Source: Stappia stellulata (GTDB taxonomy: Bacteria > Pseudomonadota > Alphaproteobacteria > Rhizobiales > Stappiaceae). From it: a stretch of DNA of 64,000 nucleotides. Shown one piece after another: positions 44,247 through 51,904 of this stretch (position 1 is the first letter of the stretch; each line of letters begins with the position of its first letter). Location of the stretch: NCBI RefSeq assembly GCF_020176715.1, contig NZ_JAIVMF010000011.1, forward strand, positions 62,001 through 126,000. The letters run 5' to 3'. The notes under the pieces are model-generated. The model saw nothing but the letters and a program-made list of their open reading frames with translations. It did not search any database and was not told the DNA's origin. A program made the position numbers and the translations under genes.

Positions 44247-44704
44247 GATGGACGCGGGTGTAAGTGCAAAGAACCTAGCAGTCAAGCCGGTTTGACGCGG
44301 CTTCTGTGGGAAATCGGGATTTTCGCGGCGCGCGCATTCGCATCGGTTTGCGCAGGCGCCTGGGCCGCGGCTCGCACAGCTCCAGCCCGGGTTTTGTCGC
44401 AGGCTGCGCAGCCGAAAATGCGGCCTCGCCGCGCGACCGGACGCATGGACGCCGAAGCGTGGCCATTGGCCGGAGCCCGGGCGCAGTTTCATGCCACCCG
44501 GAGACGGCACAGCCCCAGTAAAGATCCCCGCAAGACGGTTTTGCCGCTGCGCCGGCGGACTTGCGCCAGGACGCTGTTTCCGGCACATGCTGTTCATGTC
44601 GTGACCACGGGCGGGCGGTGCTTTTTCATGGGCGCAAAACCGCCTGCGGCCGGCCTCGCCGGATCCGCGCACCGCAACGTTCAGGCGCCAGGAGTACCTC
44701 AGAC
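44247..44704. other. 458-base region between tRNA-Thr and the small protein gene
   Basis: No supported gene. ORFs on both strands here are rich in Arg, Ala and Pro and show no domain or ribosome site. The part next to the tRNA (44247-44300) should carry the tRNA promoter and includes a GTCAA-gccggt-TTGAC dyad at about 44281-44296. The remainder is featureless GC-rich sequence. Confidence 0.5.
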
Positions 44705-44953
44705 ATGAGCACATCCAACGAAAGACCGGAGCGTCCGACGGGCGCGGATCACTCGGCCTTCGAGGCAGCGCCCGCCGGCACCGACCGCAGCGCGGCACCG
44801 GACGACGCATCGCACCCGGCGGATCCCTCCGCGCGGGAGAGCGCGCCCGCCGCACCGGCGAAGACCCGCGACACCCGCGAGGAGCGGCTTGTCGCCGCGC
44901 TTCGCGCCAATCTGCGCAAGCGCAAGGCCGCCGCGCGGCCACGCTCGCAATAG
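44705..44953 (+). CDS. Small conserved-looking hypothetical protein with basic C-terminus
   Basis: 82 residues, AGGAG about ten bases before the ATG. The first 50 residues are low-complexity (Ala/Pro/Asp/Ser). The end, REERLVAALRANLRKRKAAARPRSQ, resembles the R..RL.AALRANL.RRK.QA.AR tail of short alphaproteobacterial proteins often found as single genes. No function known; nucleic-acid or ribosome contact is possible from the basic helix. Its position directly after a gene-poor region does not help. Confidence 0.65.
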   Translation: MSTSNERPERPTGADHSAFEAAPAGTDRSAAPDDASHPADPSARESAPAAPAKTRDTREERLVAALRANLRKRKAAARPRSQ

Positions 44954-45087
44954 GCTTCCGGGCCGGCGCGCGCGACCAGCACCGTCCGGGCGCCCCCGGC
45001 GCCGAAAGGGCACGGGATCCGGTCGGCGAGGCCCGCCCGCGACGCAAGCGCCGCCCCATGGCGGGCCTGCACAAGGCGGCATCGGTT

Positions 45088-45567
45088 TCAGTCGACATAG
45101 ACGATATAGTAGGTCGAGGCCGCAATCGTCATGTCGAGAAACACCATCCGCCGGATCGATGCCATCATCGACGCGCGTTCGGCCGCCGGCAGGACCGCGG
45201 ACTGCAGCCTCTTCTCGAAGGCATTGAGAAACCATCCGTAGGAGGCGATGTAGTCGGTCATCGTCACCCCGTAGCGGTGATGCTTCACCGCGATCGATCG
45301 CGCATGCGAGCGGTAGACGTCATCCAGCACGCCTGAAAACAGCAGCGCCCAATAGCTCTCCTGCTTGCCCTTGAGGCCCTCGACATCGATCTCCTTCAGC
45401 CGCCACTTCTCGTCGGACATGATGCGATTGTCATAGAATTCGTTGAGGATTGAAGGAATTAGCGGCGACAAGATCCGCCATGCATGCCTGATATTGTCCA
45501 GGTCGGCACTCGAGAGTTCGATGAATTCAGCCAGGTCATGGATCTTCGCCCAGTTTTCAGCCTGCAT
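45088..45567 (-). CDS. Single-domain globin-like sensor (protoglobin/globin-coupled-sensor type)
   Basis: 159 residues, all helical, with no transducer domain. The pattern IRHAWRILSPLIPSILNEFYDNRI, then HARSIAVKHHRYGVTMTDYIASYGWFLNAFEKRLQ, matches the globin domain of HemAT-like sensors. His96 (four before Gly100) is the likely proximal heme ligand. The ATG at 45567 follows GGGGG. It is divergent from an NsrR-like regulator across a 213-base, very AT-rich spacer containing two palindromes, suggesting a role in NO or O2 sensing or scavenging. Heme binding is inferred, not shown. Confidence 0.7.
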   Translation of the reverse strand: MQAENWAKIHDLAEFIELSSADLDNIRHAWRILSPLIPSILNEFYDNRIMSDEKWRLKEIDVEGLKGKQESYWALLFSGVLDDVYRSHARSIAVKHHRYGVTMTDYIASYGWFLNAFEKRLQSAVLPAAERASMMASIRRMVFLDMTIAASTYYIVYVD

Positions 45568-45639
45568 GCTGCACCCCCGACCCAAAATTCACTTTTCTCT
45601 ATCTAATAATCGTCCTAAATCACATTTCTTTGCTGTTCA

Positions 45640-45656
45640 AGTATTTTTGAAATACT
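45640..45656. promoter_or_regulatory. Palindrome AGTATTT-TTG-AAATACT, candidate Rrf2/NsrR operator
   Basis: Perfect seven-base arms with a three-base centre, in the AT-rich gap between the globin-like gene and the Rrf2 regulator gene. The AT-rich dyad resembles NsrR-type operators in general form. A second dyad follows two bases later. Confidence 0.55.
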
Positions 45657-45658
45657 CA

Positions 45659-45676
45659 ATTTGCTTTTACGCAAAT
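45659..45676. promoter_or_regulatory. Palindrome ATTTGC-N6-GCAAAT in the same divergent promoter
   Basis: Perfect six-base arms at 45659-45664 and 45671-45676. Adjacent to the first dyad, about 100 bases from each start codon. It could be a second operator or a site for another regulator. Confidence 0.45.
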
Positions 45677-45780
45677 GCAAAATGCACTTCCTAGATATAT
45701 GATTTTTCATGGAAATTGATTTCTTGTTTGTATTACCTTACGATTCAAAAAAAAGCGAAAATTCCAAAAAGGGAATAGAC

Positions 45781-46248
45781 ATGCGCCTTACGAACCGGAC
45801 CGATATCGCGGTTCGAACGCTTATGTACTTGGCTATTCATGGCGACAGAATTGTGCCGATCGATGAAATCGTCGAGAAAAGCGCAAGTCATCGCTCCCAG
45901 GTCGTCGCGGCTGTGCAGAAGCTGCGCAAGACCGGCTACATAAGATCGACGGTGGGACGCAGTGGCGGGGTCGCGCTGGATCGGGATCCGGCCGAAATTC
46001 GCATTTCTTCCATTGTCAAACTTATTGAGCCGGACTTTTTCCTTACGGAATGCCACGAGAAGGACTGTGCCGCGCGCTGCACCTTCTACACAGCCTGCCA
46101 GTTGCGCAGCGCGCTGGACGGTGCCCTGGAGGCGTTTTTCGCGGCGCTGTCGCGGGTCACCCTTGCCGATCTCGTCGACAACAAGACCGACTTGCTGTCC
46201 GCAATCGCCGAGAGCCGCGCCCGAAATTCCCCAGAGTTGACACGGTAG
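45781..46248 (+). CDS. nsrR: Rrf2-family regulator, NsrR-like (nitric-oxide-responsive type)
   Basis: 155 residues. N-terminal winged helix MRLTNRTDIAVRTLMYLAIHG...VPIDEIVEKSASHRSQVVAAVQKLRKTGYI, wing GRSGGVAL, then a cysteine cluster C91, C96, C100 and C106 (ECHEKDC..RCTFYTAC). C91 and C96 coincide with the first two [Fe-S] ligands of E. coli NsrR. The ATG at 45781 is the first residue of the family. It probably represses the divergent globin-like gene and itself until NO damages its cluster. IscR or another Rrf2 member is less likely given the cysteine spacing. Confidence 0.8.
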   Translation: MRLTNRTDIAVRTLMYLAIHGDRIVPIDEIVEKSASHRSQVVAAVQKLRKTGYIRSTVGRSGGVALDRDPAEIRISSIVKLIEPDFFLTECHEKDCAARCTFYTACQLRSALDGALEAFFAALSRVTLADLVDNKTDLLSAIAESRARNSPELTR

Positions 46249-46265
46249 TTCAGGACGCAGGCCCG

Positions 46266-46766
46266 TCAGGCTGCCTGCCCGCCTTCCCCGTTTTCCATGC
46301 TTTGCCAGATTTTCTGGCGGTTGCGGATCTCGCGCGGAGCGGGACCGAAATAGCTCGGCGTCTTGACGAAGTCGCGCGGCTGCATGATCACCGAATTGAC
46401 CCGCTGGTAGAGCGCCTTGGCGGAAATCGGCTTGGACAAAAGCTCGTGCACGCCGAGCCGGCGCGCCTCGATGATACGGCTGCGCTCGGTGTGGCCGGTA
46501 ACCATGATGATCGGGATATAGGCGAAGGGATTGTGCGGATTGCGGATCATGCGGACCATGTCGGCGCCGTCGAGGATCGGCATGACCCAGTCGAGGATCA
46601 GGATATCCGGGTTCGCGCGTTCCATCGCCTCAAGCCCGGACGCGCCGTCCTCCGCCTCGACGATGCGACGCGCGCCGAACCCTTGCAGCATGGTGCGCAG
46701 GATCGTGCGCATATACGCACTGTCTTCGACGAGAAGAAACGTCAGGGATGCAAGATCTAGCGACAC
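46266..46766 (-). CDS. Single-domain response regulator (CheY-like)
   Basis: 166 residues. Receiver domain only: acidic VEDSAYMRTILRTML, phospho-Asp in ILILDWVMPILDG, Thr in IMVTGHTE, Lys in LSKPISAK. A 40-residue tail follows (RDFVKTPSYFGPAPREIRNRQKIWQ) of a kind common in alphaproteobacterial CheY-like proteins, without output domain. No kinase is adjacent, so the partner is unknown. It is convergent with nsrR, 17 bases apart. Confidence 0.85.
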   Translation of the reverse strand: MSLDLASLTFLLVEDSAYMRTILRTMLQGFGARRIVEAEDGASGLEAMERANPDILILDWVMPILDGADMVRMIRNPHNPFAYIPIIMVTGHTERSRIIEARRLGVHELLSKPISAKALYQRVNSVIMQPRDFVKTPSYFGPAPREIRNRQKIWQSMENGEGGQAA

Positions 46767-46848
46767 GCGGAAACCTCCAGTCCGCCCCCTTATGACATGC
46801 GAAATCTGAAATAACGGTTATCCCCGCGCCACAACCGGAAAAACGAAG

Positions 46849-47064
46849 TCAGCGCCCGGCGGGACGCTTTTCGCGCGTCTCGGGACCAGCCGCGCGCGTC
46901 ACCGGCGGGTCGGTCTGGTCGGGCAGATCGTCGTCCTGCAGGATGCGATACTTGGCGCCTTCCAGATCGTCGTATTGCCCGGCCTTGAGCGACCACAGGA
47001 AACCGGCAAGGCCGAGCAACCCGAGCACCAGGGCGACCGGAATGAGATAGATCAGGACGTCCAT
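46849..47064 (-). CDS. ccoS: cbb3 oxidase maturation protein CcoS
   Basis: 71 residues. A single N-terminal membrane helix (MDVLIYLIPVALVLGLLGLAGFLWSLKAGQYDDLEGAKYRIL) carries the invariant F.W....GQYDDLEG..RIL motif. Required for heme and copper cofactor insertion into CcoN. Starts within the ccoI stop (TGATG). Confidence 0.92.
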   Translation of the reverse strand: MDVLIYLIPVALVLGLLGLAGFLWSLKAGQYDDLEGAKYRILQDDDLPDQTDPPVTRAAGPETREKRPAGR

Positions 47065-49298
47065 CAGCTCTCTTCCTGGCGAGGGGAAACGGCGGCGCCA
47101 CCGGCGTTCTGCGCGCAAAGACGCAGGCGAAGCGCATTGAGCGTGACCACAAGCGACGACAGCGACATGGCGAGTGCCGCAATCAGCGGGGTCACGAAAC
47201 CGGCGACCGCGAAGGGCACGGCGACGAAGTTGTAGAGCGTGGAGAACCACAGGTTCTGCATCATCGCCGCATGCGCCCGGCGCGACAGCGCCAGCGCGTC
47301 GCAGACCGGCGACAGACGGTCGCCGAGGAACACCGCGTCGGCCGCCGCCTGGGCGACATGCACCGCCGTGACCGGCGACAGCGAGACATGGGCGGCAGCC
47401 AGCGCCGGCGCGTCGTTCAGCCCGTCGCCGACCATCAGCACCTTGCGCCCCTCGGCGGCGAGCACCTCCAGGCGGGCGATCTTGTCTTTCGGCGTCAGGC
47501 CGGCGCGCCAGTCGGCAATCCCGAGTGTCCTCGCGATGTCGGCGACGGGCGCCTCGCGGTCGCCCGAGAGAATTGCCAGCCGGTAACCGGCCTGCCGCAG
47601 CCGCACCACCGCCTCTGCCGCGTCGGGCCGAAGGCGCTGCGCGATGAGGAAGGGCACCGGCGCGGCCTCGCCGTCGCGAAAGACCAGCAGCGAGGCACCG
47701 GGGTGACCGGCGGCGGCGCGTTCGGCATCGGCGGGAGACAATTCGCAGAAGCTGGCACTGCCAAGCCTCAGGCTGCGACCCTCGAAGATCGCCTCGACGC
47801 CTTCGCCCGGGACTTCGCTCACCTGATCCAGCGGCACGCGCGCGTCGCTTGCCCTTGCCAGCGCGGCGGACAGCGGATGCCGGCTCGACAGCGCCAGCCG
47901 GCCGGCGAGCGCCTGCACGTCGGGGTCGACACCGTCGGCGGCGACAAGCTCGGGCACGGCGAGCGTCAGCGTGCCGGTCTTGTCGAAGACGATGGTATCA
48001 GCCTCCGCCAGCCGCTCGACCGCATCGCCGGCGTGCAGCAGGACGCCGGCGCGAAAGAGCAGCCCGGAGGTGACGACCTGAACGGCCGGGATCGCGAGAC
48101 CCAGCGCACAGGGACAGGTGATGATGAGCACGGAGATGGCGGTCACGAGCGCAGGCTGCCAGCCCTGCCCGGTCGCCCACCAGCCGAGGAAGGTCAGAAG
48201 TGCGGCGAGATGAACCAGCGGCGAATAATAGGCGGCCGCCCGGTCGGCAAGGCGCACGTGACGCGACTTCGCCTGGCCGGCGGCCTCCAGCAGGCGGGTG
48301 ACCTCGTCGAGCAGCGTCGCCCCCGAGGCGGTCGTCACCTGCACGGTGAGATTGGCGGAGGCGTTGAGCGTGCCGGCATAGACCGCATCGCCCGGCTCGA
48401 CCCGCGCAAGGGCCGTTTCGCCGGTGACGAGGCTCTGGTCGATCTCGGAGGTTCCCGTCTCGATCCGCCCGTCGAGCGGCACCCGCTCGCCGGCGCGCAC
48501 ATAGATACGCTGGCCCGGCTCGACCTTGGAGAGCGGCACCTCGCGCAAGGAGCCGTCGGCGCGCTGCACGACGGCGGTCTCCGCCTTCAGCGCGGCGATG
48601 TTTTCGGCGAACGCCCGGGTGCGCCGGCGCATCATGTGGTCGAGATAGCGGCCGATCAGCAGGAAGAACAGGAGCATCACCGCCGATTCGAAATAGGCGT
48701 GATGCGCCGACTGAACGGTCTGCATGACCGACAGGAACAGCGCCAGCGACACGCCGATGACGATCGGCACATCCATGTTGAGCCGGCGGGCGGCGATGGC
48801 GGAAAAGGCGGAGCGCAGGAACGGCCGGCCGGCGTAGACCGCCGCCGGCAGCGCGATCAGCGCGGAAAGCCAATGGAAGAAGTCGCGGGTTTCGGGCGTG
48901 ATGCCGGTGGCGTTGCCGGACCAGACGGAGACCGACAGCAGCATGATGTTCATCATGGCGAAGCCGGAGACGGCAAGCGCGCGCAAAAGCTCGCGCCCCG
49001 TCGCGTCGGCGCGCTCGCGCACCTGTGCCGGGTCGAAGGGATGGGCGCGGTAGCCCAGCCTGGACAGCGTCTCGACGATCCGTTCGGCTGTCGTGCGCTC
49101 GGGCGCCCAGTCGACCGCAAGCCGATGGCTCGTCAGGTTGAGCCGCGCGGTCTCCACGCCCTCCTGCGCGCCGAGGCCGCGCTCGATCTCCACCATGCAG
49201 GCGGCACAGGTCACGCCCTCCACGGCGAGATCCATATGCGCGCGCCCTTCCGGCGTCAGCGTGATGAAGGCGTCCCAGTCCCGCTCATGCGCGGTCAT
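47064..49298 (-). CDS. ccoI: Copper-exporting P1B ATPase for cbb3 oxidase assembly (CcoI/FixI)
   Basis: 744 residues. Cytoplasmic metal-binding domain with CAAC (C31-C34), eight membrane helices, the CPC copper site (ITCPCALGLAIP), phosphorylation motif DKTGTLT, HP motif SSRHPLSAAL and hinge GDGLNDAPAL. FixI/CcoI supplies copper to the periplasm or to the oxidase. The ATG at 49298 is used; a GTG at 49328 directly after the ccoH stop would add ten residues and is possible. Confidence 0.93.
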   Translation of the reverse strand: MTAHERDWDAFITLTPEGRAHMDLAVEGVTCAACMVEIERGLGAQEGVETARLNLTSHRLAVDWAPERTTAERIVETLSRLGYRAHPFDPAQVRERADATGRELLRALAVSGFAMMNIMLLSVSVWSGNATGITPETRDFFHWLSALIALPAAVYAGRPFLRSAFSAIAARRLNMDVPIVIGVSLALFLSVMQTVQSAHHAYFESAVMLLFFLLIGRYLDHMMRRRTRAFAENIAALKAETAVVQRADGSLREVPLSKVEPGQRIYVRAGERVPLDGRIETGTSEIDQSLVTGETALARVEPGDAVYAGTLNASANLTVQVTTASGATLLDEVTRLLEAAGQAKSRHVRLADRAAAYYSPLVHLAALLTFLGWWATGQGWQPALVTAISVLIITCPCALGLAIPAVQVVTSGLLFRAGVLLHAGDAVERLAEADTIVFDKTGTLTLAVPELVAADGVDPDVQALAGRLALSSRHPLSAALARASDARVPLDQVSEVPGEGVEAIFEGRSLRLGSASFCELSPADAERAAAGHPGASLLVFRDGEAAPVPFLIAQRLRPDAAEAVVRLRQAGYRLAILSGDREAPVADIARTLGIADWRAGLTPKDKIARLEVLAAEGRKVLMVGDGLNDAPALAAAHVSLSPVTAVHVAQAAADAVFLGDRLSPVCDALALSRRAHAAMMQNLWFSTLYNFVAVPFAVAGFVTPLIAALAMSLSSLVVTLNALRLRLCAQNAGGAAVSPRQEES

Positions 49299-49328
49299 GA
49301 TCGCACCGCCCGCATGGACCCGCTCCAC

Positions 49329-49832
49329 TCACTGCGATAGGAAGACGCGGTTGCGCGACTTGAAGGCATCGCCCTCACGCCCGCCCAGCGCCTCGAGATC
49401 GAGGATCCAGTTGCCCGCCGCCAGGTCGTTGACCATCGCCTGATAGCGCCCGGTTTCGCCTTCCTGAAGAACGACGACCACAGGGGCTTCGGGGCTTGCC
49501 GGCCGCCGCAGCGTCGCGGTGACCGTCAAGCCGGACAAGGGGGCGCCGTCGGCATCTTTCGCCAGAACCGCGACGCGCGCAGCCTCCGCGCCGGCCCGCT
49601 CGATCTCGCCCGACACCGACCAGTCGCGCGCCGCCTGTTCGCGCGACGCGGCGATGGCGTCATTATAGGCCAGTCCGTCCTCATAGGCCGTCTCGGTGAC
49701 AACGCCGGGGAAGGACTTCCATGCCAGATGGAGGAAGATCGCATTGGCGATGAAGATGACAGTGAAAAAGCCGATCATCCAGAACAGCACCGTCCGTCCA
49801 GTGATTTTCCGCTCTGTGCGCGCCTGGGTCAT
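49329..49832 (-). CDS. ccoH: cbb3 oxidase assembly protein CcoH/FixH
   Basis: About 167 residues. An N-terminal membrane helix (TGRTVLFWMIGFFTVIFIANAIFLHLAWKSFPGVV) is followed by the conserved YE.GLAYN..IA....QAA-type motif (TAYEDGLAYNDAIAASREQAARDWSV) and an Ig-like periplasmic domain. FixH is needed for stable oxidase assembly. The start is the ATG at 49832 with GGCGGA upstream; an ATG seven codons earlier at 49853 is an alternative. Confidence 0.9.
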   Translation of the reverse strand: MTQARTERKITGRTVLFWMIGFFTVIFIANAIFLHLAWKSFPGVVTETAYEDGLAYNDAIAASREQAARDWSVSGEIERAGAEAARVAVLAKDADGAPLSGLTVTATLRRPASPEAPVVVVLQEGETGRYQAMVNDLAAGNWILDLEALGGREGDAFKSRNRVFLSQ

Positions 49833-50031
49833 TGTATCCGCCGTTGATGTCATTTTTGAAAAAACCGTCCTATCGCATGGCACCGCACGGCGCCGGCCGC
49901 AAGCTTTCTCCATGCATAGCCCGCGTCGCTCCCCGGTTCCTTGACAAGGATCATGGGAGACAAGGATCATGGGACAACGGAGACGGCCGGGACACCTGCG
50001 CGTCCCGGCCGCGATCCGACGGCGCCCGCCC

Positions 50032-51501
50032 TCAGGGCGCCTTGAAGAAGTCCGTGCCGGTCGCCACCTCGCCCATCACCGTCTCGGTGATGCGGAAGGT
50101 GATCGGCGTCGTCTTCGCCATCTCGGCGTCGGCGGGCGAGAAGACAAGCACGCGCACCTCGCGGGTGGTGTCCGGCCCGACGCCGATCACCGGCCTGCCG
50201 TTCACGGTCTGGTCGATGCCGACGGCCTCGATCCGGCTGCCCTCTGGCATGCCCTCGACCGACAGGATGAAGTCGCGCTGGACCTGCCGCTTGTTGAGCA
50301 GGCGGATGGTGTAGCCGTTCCTGACCGCGCCGTCGGACAGCTCGACGTAGATCGGGTTGCGGTCGTGGAGCACATTGACGCCCTCCAGTTCCCGCGTCGC
50401 CAGCGCATAGGTCATGATCCCGGCGATCAGCAGAATCACCGCGACATAGATCACCGTGCGCGGGCGCACGATGCGCACGAAGGTTTCCTTGCCTTCCATG
50501 CGCCGCTTGATGTTCTCGTCGGTGTCATAGGCGATCAGGCCGCGCGGCTTGCCGACCTTGTCCATGACATCGTCGCAGGCATCGATGCACAACCCGCACT
50601 GGATGCAGCCGAGCTGCGTTCCGTTGCGGATGTCGACACCCGTAGGGCAGGCGTGGAAGCACTGGTGGCAATCGACGCAGTCGCCGGCCGGCAGCCCTTC
50701 CGCCTCGCGCTTCAGGTTCTGCTTCAGCGAGCCGCGCGGCTCGCCGCGGTCGTAGCGATAGGTGACATTCAGCGCTTCCTCGTCGGTCAACGCCGCCTGA
50801 ATGCGCGGCCAGGGGCAGAGGAAGATACAGACCTGCTCGCGCATGTGGCCGGCGAGCGCATAGGTGGTGAAGGTGAGAATGCCGATCCACAGATAGGCGG
50901 CGAAGGCCGCCTGTCCGGTTGCGAGATCCATCACCAGCGTCGGCGCATCGGCGAAATAGAGCACCCAGGCACCGCCCGTCCACCAGGCGATCATCAGCCA
51001 CAAGGTGTGTTTGGAGACCTTCTGGGTGATCTTCTTCAAGGTCCAGGGCTGCTTGTCGAGCCGGATCCGGTCGCGCCGGTCACCCTCGGTGTGACGCTCG
51101 ACCCAGAGGAACAGGTCGGTCCAGACGGTCTGCGGGCAGAGGTAGCCGCACCACACGCGGCCGGCAACGGCGTTCATCAGGAAGAGCGCCATGGCCGCCA
51201 GGATCAAGAGGCCGGTGAGGTAATAGACCTCCTGCGGCCAGATCTCGATGAAGAAGAAATAGGCACGGCGGCCCTCCATGTCGATCAGCACCGCCTGGTC
51301 CGGTGCATTTGGGCCTCGGTCCCAGCGCACGAACGGCAGGAAATAGTAGATGCCAAGGGTCGCGAACAGGACCGCCCACTTTATCTTGCGGAAGGTTCCA
51401 TGGACCGCCATCGGGTAAATCTTCTTCGCCGAGGCGAACCACTCGTCAGGGTGGGCGCCAGAGCCCGATGGATCCGTTTCAGCACGCATCGTTCCGTCCA
51501 T
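50032..51501 (-). CDS. ccoG: cbb3 oxidase accessory ferredoxin-like protein CcoG/FixG/RdxA
   Basis: 489 residues. Membrane helices in the N-terminal half, GRVWCGYLCPQTVWTDLF, the FLCPWPRIQ block, two 4Fe-4S motifs (CVDCHQCFHACPTG and CIQCGLCIDACDDVM), a further helix and a C-terminal Ig-like periplasmic domain. CcoG is linked to copper handling and redox of the oxidase. It heads ccoGHIS. A FNR/FixK box sits about 215 bases upstream. Start at 51501 or four codons later. Confidence 0.93.
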   Translation of the reverse strand: MDGTMRAETDPSGSGAHPDEWFASAKKIYPMAVHGTFRKIKWAVLFATLGIYYFLPFVRWDRGPNAPDQAVLIDMEGRRAYFFFIEIWPQEVYYLTGLLILAAMALFLMNAVAGRVWCGYLCPQTVWTDLFLWVERHTEGDRRDRIRLDKQPWTLKKITQKVSKHTLWLMIAWWTGGAWVLYFADAPTLVMDLATGQAAFAAYLWIGILTFTTYALAGHMREQVCIFLCPWPRIQAALTDEEALNVTYRYDRGEPRGSLKQNLKREAEGLPAGDCVDCHQCFHACPTGVDIRNGTQLGCIQCGLCIDACDDVMDKVGKPRGLIAYDTDENIKRRMEGKETFVRIVRPRTVIYVAVILLIAGIMTYALATRELEGVNVLHDRNPIYVELSDGAVRNGYTIRLLNKRQVQRDFILSVEGMPEGSRIEAVGIDQTVNGRPVIGVGPDTTREVRVLVFSPADAEMAKTTPITFRITETVMGEVATGTDFFKAP

Positions 51502-51904
51502 TTCTTCGATCTCTCATGTCCCGCCCCACGGGACAAACGGGGAGCACGGGTCTGCAAGGGCGCGACAACCGTTCGCTCATCTGCCGGCACATTATCGACA
51601 GCGGCCCGATCCCGCGTTGCGACACGTCAACACCGCGACAATCGGTCACTTTGGCAATGCGTGAACCCTGGTTTGCCAGCCTAACACGGATAGCGCGGAA
51701 GCGATGCCCGCGCCTTGACCGGGATCAAGGAAACCGCGCCTCCCGCGCCCGACGGCGTGCAGTCAAAGGGTGCGACAATTTGGCCGGATCTGCACAATCA
51801 CGTCGCGTCGACCGCGCTAGGTTTGGTCTGGCGCGAAGACCGCGAGCAACGCGGCGCGCGCCTGCGATCAACCAGACCGGATCAAGCTTCAGGGGAACAC
51901 CATC
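51502..51904. other. Divergent intergenic region, ccoG to amine oxidase
   Basis: About 400 bases without a supported gene. It contains the FNR/FixK box at 51715-51728. On the ccoG side a CTATCC-like -10 falls about 23 bases beyond the box. Nothing comparable is seen toward the amine oxidase. The rest is GC-rich and featureless. Confidence 0.5.
51715..51728. promoter_or_regulatory. FNR/FixK box upstream of ccoG
   Basis: TTGACCGGGATCAA, matching TTGAT-N4-ATCAA with one change. Placed for low-oxygen activation of ccoGHIS on the minus strand. Confidence 0.75.

Noticed and set aside
47271-49340. 689-residue plus-strand ORF opposite ccoI
   Set aside because: Antisense shadow of a P-type ATPase with complete motifs.
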